Source: Oscillospiraceae bacterium
GTDB lineage: Bacteria; Bacillota; Clostridia; Oscillospirales; Ruminococcaceae
Length of the DNA: 64,000 nucleotides
Direction: 5' to 3'
NCBI GenBank assembly: GCA_015067185.1
Contig: SVMZ01000001.1
Span: forward strand, 1-64,000
Shown piece after piece: positions 59,738 through 64,000 of this stretch. A model generated the notes under the pieces. The model had not been told where the DNA came from. It ran no database searches and saw nothing but the letters and a program-made list of their open reading frames with translations. Numbering within the stretch: the stretch's first letter is position 1; each line of letters opens with the position of its first letter. The position numbers and the translations under genes are program-made.

Positions 59738-60529
59738 TTATTCTGAGATATCGGCACTTTCAGAAGCTTCCGGCAGAGGGGTTACAATATTGCCTGTAAT
59801 AAGGTTGGTAAGAAACTCTCTTTCGTTGGCATATTGAGCTTTAATTTTTTCTTTATCATATTCTGCCATATATTCAGGGATACGCTGCATGATAAAGCAC
59901 TCTTTAAAGTAGTCTGTACAGAGCAGCTCATGCTGTGTCTGAACGTTATCCACAAGGCTGAATTTATCACCATCAACCCCCGCTGCATCAGGATACTCTG
60001 CAGAGAGATCAATCATGGTCTCTTCCAGTTCATAGAAATCATAGAGCATCTGATCCATGATATAGAGAGAAATCTTACCTACTGCCATTTCACCGGCGAA
60101 ACGGGTTTGCATAGCTGAAAAAACCTGCGGATTGGCATTTTCATCGGAAATGGGAAGATTCTGCACATCAATTTGAATATTGACCTTTCCGTCGCCATTA
60201 TAGTCAGAAGCATACTGTGAAAGAATTTCGGCAAGTGCGGTTTCCTGCTCACTGATTGTTGTGTTATCGGTGGCCAATACAAGGGTAAGATCATATTTCT
60301 CACGTGTTACGGCATCGACAATCATGATTGCAGCAAAAACTAAAATACAGATGGCAACGATGGTGTGTACCTTATAATAGAACCAAAAATGCTGCCATTT
60401 CTTTTTTCCGGTCAGTTTTTCCGGCGGAGTAACCACGCGTTCCTGCATGGGTTCAGCCTTATAGGCACCGCCACCCCAGTTGTTCCATGTTTGCTTTTTT
60501 TGTTTACTTTTGTTTTCGTTATTATCCAT
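59738..60529 (-). CDS. Hypothetical single-pass membrane protein
   Basis: This 263-residue protein has a Lys/Asn/Glu-rich cytoplasmic start, one membrane helix (about 57-76) and a soluble acidic extracytoplasmic domain. DYNGDGKVNIQIDVQ is a calcium-binding-like DxNxDGxV loop. No enzyme motif is recognised. It starts at 60529 after AGGAGAG; a frame extension to 60559 lacks a site. It is followed by a terminator, alone. It may be an envelope or accessory protein. Confidence 0.6.
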   Translation of the reverse strand: MDNNENKSKQKKQTWNNWGGGAYKAEPMQERVVTPPEKLTGKKKWQHFWFYYKVHTIVAICILVFAAIMIVDAVTREKYDLTLVLATDNTTISEQETALAEILSQYASDYNGDGKVNIQIDVQNLPISDENANPQVFSAMQTRFAGEMAVGKISLYIMDQMLYDFYELEETMIDLSAEYPDAAGVDGDKFSLVDNVQTQHELLCTDYFKECFIMQRIPEYMAEYDKEKIKAQYANEREFLTNLITGNIVTPLPEASESADISE

Positions 60530-60704
60530 TGGTTTTTCTCTCCTGATTGATAATACCATTTTATTTTAATCTGTTGTCATAGATGGTATCATAAAATGTT
60601 AATGACTGTATGAACAATTGTTATACTTTTTTCTCCAAAAGTAAAATTAACATCAGACTAACAAATCAATCACAAAAGGTTAAAAAATGAACTTTCAAAG
60701 AACC

Positions 60705-61370
60705 TCATAGGATAGAAGTCCATACGGTAATCATAGCATCATAAACACCATGGGCTATCATAAGAGAAAGCAGTGTGCAGTTTTTTATTTTTTCTCTGCA
60801 CAGGCAGAAAATAACGCCAATTACCGCTGTCATCAACATTTGCAGTAAATTTCCTCCGAAGAAATGAAAAAGACCAAAAAGAAGAGATGAAACCAGCAGT
60901 GAAGCCATTTTTGATCCTGTAATGAGATTCACTTTACAGTACACAAATCCTCGAAATATAAATTCTTCCACCAGACCTACAGCAAAAATAAAATAGAAAA
61001 AATCAAAGATAAACTGCCAGAGATACTGATAGTGATGACCATTATCTACCCACTCCCCTTTTCCAAAAAGAATTGGCAGCAACGTAAGGAATAGGGACAT
61101 AACGATACCAATAACACCACCAACAATAATTTGCCGAAAAATATTTTTTCTGATAAACCCATAGTCGGACGGCTTATCACCGGTTAAAATCATAATCAGC
61201 AGTGGGATAACGGCAATACTCCAATAAATGAGGGGCATCAAAACCATTCTGACAGAAAGTGAAAGCTGCATCAAAAGATTTTGATTAAACAGGTTAACTG
61301 CGGTCACAAAAAGAAGAGAAGCCATAAATCCCGCTATCACCTGTAAGGATAATTTCCTTTTTATATTCAT
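60705..61370 (-). CDS. CPBP family intramembrane glutamic protease
   Basis: This 221-residue protein has about seven helices and the CPBP motif EE-x3-R as LVEEFIFRGFVY. Histidines follow in LLFGLFHFFGG and a third near MIAHGVYDAM. These residues form the intramembrane active site. In Firmicutes such proteases handle bacteriocin self-immunity or process membrane proteins. No peptide gene is nearby. It is one of a minus-strand run of small genes. Confidence 0.82.
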   Translation of the reverse strand: MNIKRKLSLQVIAGFMASLLFVTAVNLFNQNLLMQLSLSVRMVLMPLIYWSIAVIPLLIMILTGDKPSDYGFIRKNIFRQIIVGGVIGIVMSLFLTLLPILFGKGEWVDNGHHYQYLWQFIFDFFYFIFAVGLVEEFIFRGFVYCKVNLITGSKMASLLVSSLLFGLFHFFGGNLLQMLMTAVIGVIFCLCREKIKNCTLLSLMIAHGVYDAMITVWTSIL

Positions 61371-61385
61371 AATCCGGGGCCCTCT

Positions 61386-61859
61386 TTATAAGTGTTCTTT
61401 GCAGCTGAGCTGTATCACATCCAACTGGAAAACAGAAACAGCATTCAGCATCTCTTCGGAAAATTCCCACTTTTTCTGCATCTGTGTGCTGTGTTCCATA
61501 ATCTTCTCCAGAGCATGTTTTTGCTCTGCTTTTTCTGTTATCATACTTACCGTGCCTGTTCCAATAATACTTTGAAAACGAGCAGAATAATTGCAAGGCA
61601 ATTCCGACTCGTTAAGGGCGTAATTGGCATCCATTTCAAAACCGACATGAGGGCTCTTTTCAATCAATGTTATCTTTCTTCCCTCTTTAGCCCCGTGGAA
61701 ATAAAATGTGTAGCCTCCCTGTTTCCGTTCATAGCCAAAATTCAATGGAAGAATATATATATCCCCCTCATCATAAAAACCAATACGACAGCAGACACAG
61801 CGATCAATGATTTCTCTGATCTTACTGGGATCGGTTACCTCTCTGTCGCTTCTTCTCAT
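61386..61859 (-). CDS. Pyridoxamine-phosphate-oxidase-fold protein, NimA-like
   Basis: This 157-residue flavin-binding split-barrel protein matches the NimA/5-nitroimidazole reductase family. It begins MRRSDREVTDPSKIREIID and contains CRIGFYDEGDIYILPLNFGY, FHGAKEGRKITLIEKSPHVGFEMD and SIIGTGTVSMI. NimA-type enzymes can reduce nitro-drugs, but most chromosomal relatives have unknown substrates. The ATG at 61859 follows AAGGAG at nine bases. It follows a zinc-ribbon gene by about 25 bases. Confidence 0.83.
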   Translation of the reverse strand: MRRSDREVTDPSKIREIIDRCVCCRIGFYDEGDIYILPLNFGYERKQGGYTFYFHGAKEGRKITLIEKSPHVGFEMDANYALNESELPCNYSARFQSIIGTGTVSMITEKAEQKHALEKIMEHSTQMQKKWEFSEEMLNAVSVFQLDVIQLSCKEHL

Positions 61860-61886
61860 GCTTTCCAGCTCCTTATATTTTGTCAA

Positions 61887-62090
61887 TTATCTGTCCGGAA
61901 GCTCCTTCAACATGCGGATAGTCCGATATATTTCTCCGCAAGCAGGACACTTCCAGTCACAGTCACTTTTTTTCGCTTTCTTATGGAGATATACTAACTC
62001 TGCCTGTCCGCATTTAGGACAGTTGGTCGGCTGTTTGGTCCAAAGACGCTTTAATAGGCAAACCTCTTCTTCCCTGCTATTGGTATACAT
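61887..62090 (-). CDS. Small zinc-ribbon protein
   Basis: This 67-residue protein has two Cys pairs, CPKCGQAE and CPACGEIY, that form a zinc ribbon. GGAGGGAAGAA precedes the ATG at 62090; the frame runs back into the transporter tail. It lies between the EamA transporter and the NimA-like gene. A role in metal trafficking or as a small regulator is possible but not shown. Confidence 0.75.
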   Translation of the reverse strand: MYTNSREEEVCLLKRLWTKQPTNCPKCGQAELVYLHKKAKKSDCDWKCPACGEIYRTIRMLKELPDR

Positions 62091-62100
62091 TTCTTCCCTC

Positions 62101-63180
62101 CTAAACTCTGGCAACCATCGGCGTATCTGATTCGTGGGTATGATTATGATTTTCCATTTTATCGTGCCTGTGTTTGTGTTCTCCTGTCTTTTCATCATAA
62201 TGAATATGCAGATGCATATGGGTATGCGTGTGTTGATGTGTATGCATTATCTCTCCGTGCCTGTGTTCATGTGCATGAGTGTGGATGTGCTCATGGTTAT
62301 GCTGCAGAGAGATGGTATCTCTTACCATAATCACCGTGCTGATTGCCATAATCACAAAGGCAGCATAAAATTGCAGAGAAGGTCTTTCTCCCAAAAGTAA
62401 TACTCCAAAGGCTACACCGAGGAAAGGAGCAATGGAATAGTAGGCGCTTGTCTTGGCGGCGCCCAACTCCTTTTGGGCCATAATATAAAAATTAATACTC
62501 AGTCCATAGGCGACAAAGCCAAGAAGCAAGACCGCCAATACCCATTTTATTGCAGGAATTTTCTCTCCCAGACACAAACCAATAATCAGGCTGCCCAAAC
62601 CGGAAAAACACCCTTTTATGATGACGATTTCCTCTGAGCTCTTGTTGCTTATCATTTTTGTACAGTTATTTTCAAAGCCCCAACAGATACAGGCGCCCAA
62701 CACAAACACAGAACCTTCATTGAAAACAAAGGCTGCCTTTCCCTCAAAACTGAGCAGTACACTGGAAAGAGTCACCAAAAAAATGGCAAACCACAGTTTT
62801 TTAGATATGACCTCTTTGAATATCATGAAAGCAATCAAAGAGGTGGCTACAATCTCAAAATTATTCAACAGAGAGGCATTGGCCGAATTTGTTCTGGTTA
62901 CACCAAACATCAGCAGAATAGGAGCAAGAATATCGAGCAGAACCATTGCAATGGTATAGGGAAGCTCTTTTCTGGTCAGCGGTTCTTTCGGAGAAGCATT
63001 TCCCAGTTTTTTACGAAGAAGCTCGTAAAGCAGCATTCCCAGCCCTGCTCCCAGATACAGAAAACCGGCCATCATTGTAGGTTCTATATTGGTAAGAAGT
63101 AATTTGGATATCGGTATATTAATGGCATACAACGCCGCTGCAAGCAATGCAAAGACCGTTGCAATATTTTTCGCTTTCAT
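62101..63180 (-). CDS. EamA-type transporter with histidine-rich tail
   Basis: This 359-residue protein has ten helices and two EamA domains (about 5-145 and 155-290). Drug/metabolite transporter features include ALLNNFEIVATSLIAFMIFK. After the last helix a ~65-residue tail holds about 22 histidines, in runs such as HEHIHTHAHEHRHGE and HTHQHTHTHMHLHIHYDE. Such tails bind Zn, Ni or Co and suggest metal export or metal-triggered control. Tail composition is unusual for EamA proteins. It overlaps closely with the zinc-ribbon gene, which begins 10 bases after its stop. Confidence 0.87.
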   Translation of the reverse strand: MKAKNIATVFALLAAALYAINIPISKLLLTNIEPTMMAGFLYLGAGLGMLLYELLRKKLGNASPKEPLTRKELPYTIAMVLLDILAPILLMFGVTRTNSANASLLNNFEIVATSLIAFMIFKEVISKKLWFAIFLVTLSSVLLSFEGKAAFVFNEGSVFVLGACICWGFENNCTKMISNKSSEEIVIIKGCFSGLGSLIIGLCLGEKIPAIKWVLAVLLLGFVAYGLSINFYIMAQKELGAAKTSAYYSIAPFLGVAFGVLLLGERPSLQFYAAFVIMAISTVIMVRDTISLQHNHEHIHTHAHEHRHGEIMHTHQHTHTHMHLHIHYDEKTGEHKHRHDKMENHNHTHESDTPMVARV

Positions 63181-63196
63181 AACAGCAGTCTCCGTT

Positions 63197-63631
63197 TTAT
63201 TTTATATCTGAGAAATCAAGAACATATTTGGTACCGTTTGAAAACAGAACACCATCGGTAAGCTGAATCCGCAGGATATGCATATCCGTATCGTTTTCAT
63301 CTATATGTCCGTTGTCATACCACTCACAAAATGCAGCACGCAGCTTACCCATAAGCATCTGATTGGCTTTATCCAGTATGTATCCCATATCTTCCGCAAT
63401 CCCATGAGCTGTAAACCAATCACCACAAACAGCAACCATGCTGTTCTTTGTTATTTGCTGCATTTTGTTGGATTTGGCATGGGTAATGACATAAAAAGAA
63501 CCCTCTTCGTAATAAGCGTTAACGGTACGCACCCAGGGAATAGTTCCTTCTGATGTAGCAAGCGATATCAATGTATCATGGTGGAATCGCTCATTCATAA
63601 TTTCAATTGCTTCCTGTGGGAAATGTTTCAT
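63197..63631 (-). CDS. Pyridoxamine-phosphate-oxidase-fold protein
   Basis: This 144-residue split-barrel flavoprotein family member reads EAIEIMNERFHHDTLISLAT near the start. It then has VRTVNAYYEEGSFYVITHAKSNKMQQITKN, a typical FMN-binding strand set. GGAGAA precedes the ATG. It is next to the His-tailed transporter, 16 bases upstream of it. It is distinct from the NimA-like protein. Activity unknown. Confidence 0.83.
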   Translation of the reverse strand: MKHFPQEAIEIMNERFHHDTLISLATSEGTIPWVRTVNAYYEEGSFYVITHAKSNKMQQITKNSMVAVCGDWFTAHGIAEDMGYILDKANQMLMGKLRAAFCEWYDNGHIDENDTDMHILRIQLTDGVLFSNGTKYVLDFSDIK

Positions 63632-63691
63632 TATTTTCTCCTTTTTATCATTACAGCTGTTATATTCTATTATATCACAGTTCTGTATAAA

Positions 63692-63729
63692 AGAAAAGGA
63701 AAACTCCCCGACTCATAAGAATCGGGGAG
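63692..63729 (-). terminator. metG terminator
   Basis: On the minus strand CTCCCCGATTC pairs with GAGTCGGGGAG and is followed by TTTTCCTTTTCTT. Confidence 0.82.
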
Positions 63730-63752
63730 GATAATAGGTACCATATAGTTTC

Positions 63753-64000
63753 TTAATACAGCTTTGCGCCTGCAGGAATGTGATTGTCCACCATCAGGAG
63801 ATGAAGCTTCTCTTCGCCCTCTTCGGTATGGATTGCGGAAAGCAGCATACCATTGGATTCAATCCCCATCATTGCTCTCGGAGGCAGATTGGTGATTGCG
63901 ATCAGAGTCTTTCCGATCAGCTCTTCCGGCTCATAATAAGCATGAATTCCGCTGAGGATAGTACGGTCTGTACCGGTACCATCATCTAATGTGAACTGAA
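63753..64000 (-). CDS. metG: Methionyl-tRNA synthetase, C-terminal tRNA-binding domain (partial)
   Basis: The window edge cuts this gene. The visible 81 residues end at TAA (63755-63753). They read FTLDDGTGTDRTILSGIHAYYEPEELIGKTLIAITNLPPR, then MMGIESNGMLL and a tail ending IPAGAKLY. This is the EMAP/Arc1p-type OB-fold at the C-terminus of MetG dimers (LSGI, EELIGK, and MGIESNGML motifs). It could be a stand-alone tRNA-binding protein of the same fold, but the sequence suits MetG. The catalytic part is outside the window. Confidence 0.85.
   Translation of the reverse strand, partial: QFTLDDGTGTDRTILSGIHAYYEPEELIGKTLIAITNLPPRAMMGIESNGMLLSAIHTEEGEEKLHLLMVDNHIPAGAKLY

Noticed and set aside
61386..61859. 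Calling the NimA-like gene a nitroimidazole resistance gene
   Set aside because: The fold supports the family, but most chromosomal relatives have no proven resistance role.
1..64000. CRISPR arrays, rRNA genes, intact insertion sequences or prophage
   Set aside because: No direct-repeat and spacer arrays, no rRNA-like stretch and no transposase or phage structural genes were seen on either strand.

Overview
The window looks like chromosome of a low-to-mid GC, Gram-positive, spore-forming gut-type anaerobe of the Clostridia (order Oscillospirales or a neighbour). This is inferred from strong AGGAGG-type ribosome sites with TTG/GTG starts, TTGACA/TATAAT promoters with 17-base spacers, a SpoIIQ-like and a PdaA-like protein, CD1871A-type CXXC and DUF1385 proteins, an ECF folate transporter subunit and many radical-SAM and corrinoid proteins. 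No rRNA and no CRISPR array were seen. There is one tRNA, tRNA-Arg(CCU).

Layout. 1-2.6 kb is an accessory strip: the last 30 codons of a tyrosine integrase, then three small cargo genes (CDP-alcohol phosphatidyltransferase, GNAT acetyltransferase, XRE/zinc-ribbon regulator) threaded with six copies of a ~24-base near-palindromic repeat. 2.7-12 kb: M23 peptidase (SpoIIQ-like), orphan lactate racemase LarA, SecG, PdaA-like deacetylase, adenine deaminase, a trigger-factor-like lipoprotein and a MalY-type C-S lyase. 12-13.6 kb: a three-gene membrane redox module (TlpA-like lipoprotein, 53-residue CXXC protein, NapH-like polyferredoxin). 13.7-20.7 kb: an FAD oxidoreductase, then a four-gene surface-polymer acylation locus (MBOAT, DHHW, FkbH-type HAD-IIIC, acyl carrier protein).

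21-32 kb is mostly housekeeping: purC, a lipoprotein with a two-component system, DUF1385, ogt, prmC, typA, glutamate dehydrogenase and YjbQ. 32-36.3 kb holds a sulfotransferase-like protein, two radical SAM enzymes and a Xer-like tyrosine recombinase whose promoter sits beside a perfect 14-base inverted repeat. 37-49 kb, mostly minus strand, carries an unknown 579-residue protein, a GH18 lipoprotein, folT, a long-form PRPP synthetase, a large GT-C-like membrane protein, an ACT-ACT-metallo-beta-lactamase fusion and a membrane protein coupled to a histidine phosphatase.

50-55.4 kb is a putative corrinoid methyl-transfer locus: a Gfo/Idh/MocA oxidoreductase on the plus strand beside a minus-strand operon of UroD-type methyltransferase, AraC-type regulator read in frame into a corrinoid protein, and a second UroD-type methyltransferase. 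The regulator-corrinoid junction has no stop codon but does have an internal ribosome site. 55.6-64 kb holds a CorC/CNNM transporter behind a long leader with an intrinsic terminator, pyrC-pyrF, a membrane-anchored protein, a CPBP protease, two flavin-binding-fold proteins, an EamA transporter with a histidine-rich tail and the 3' end of metG.

Most interesting candidates: the regulator/corrinoid in-frame read-through, the FkbH/ACP-fed MBOAT-DHHW locus, and the repeat family around the cassette-like genes at the left end.
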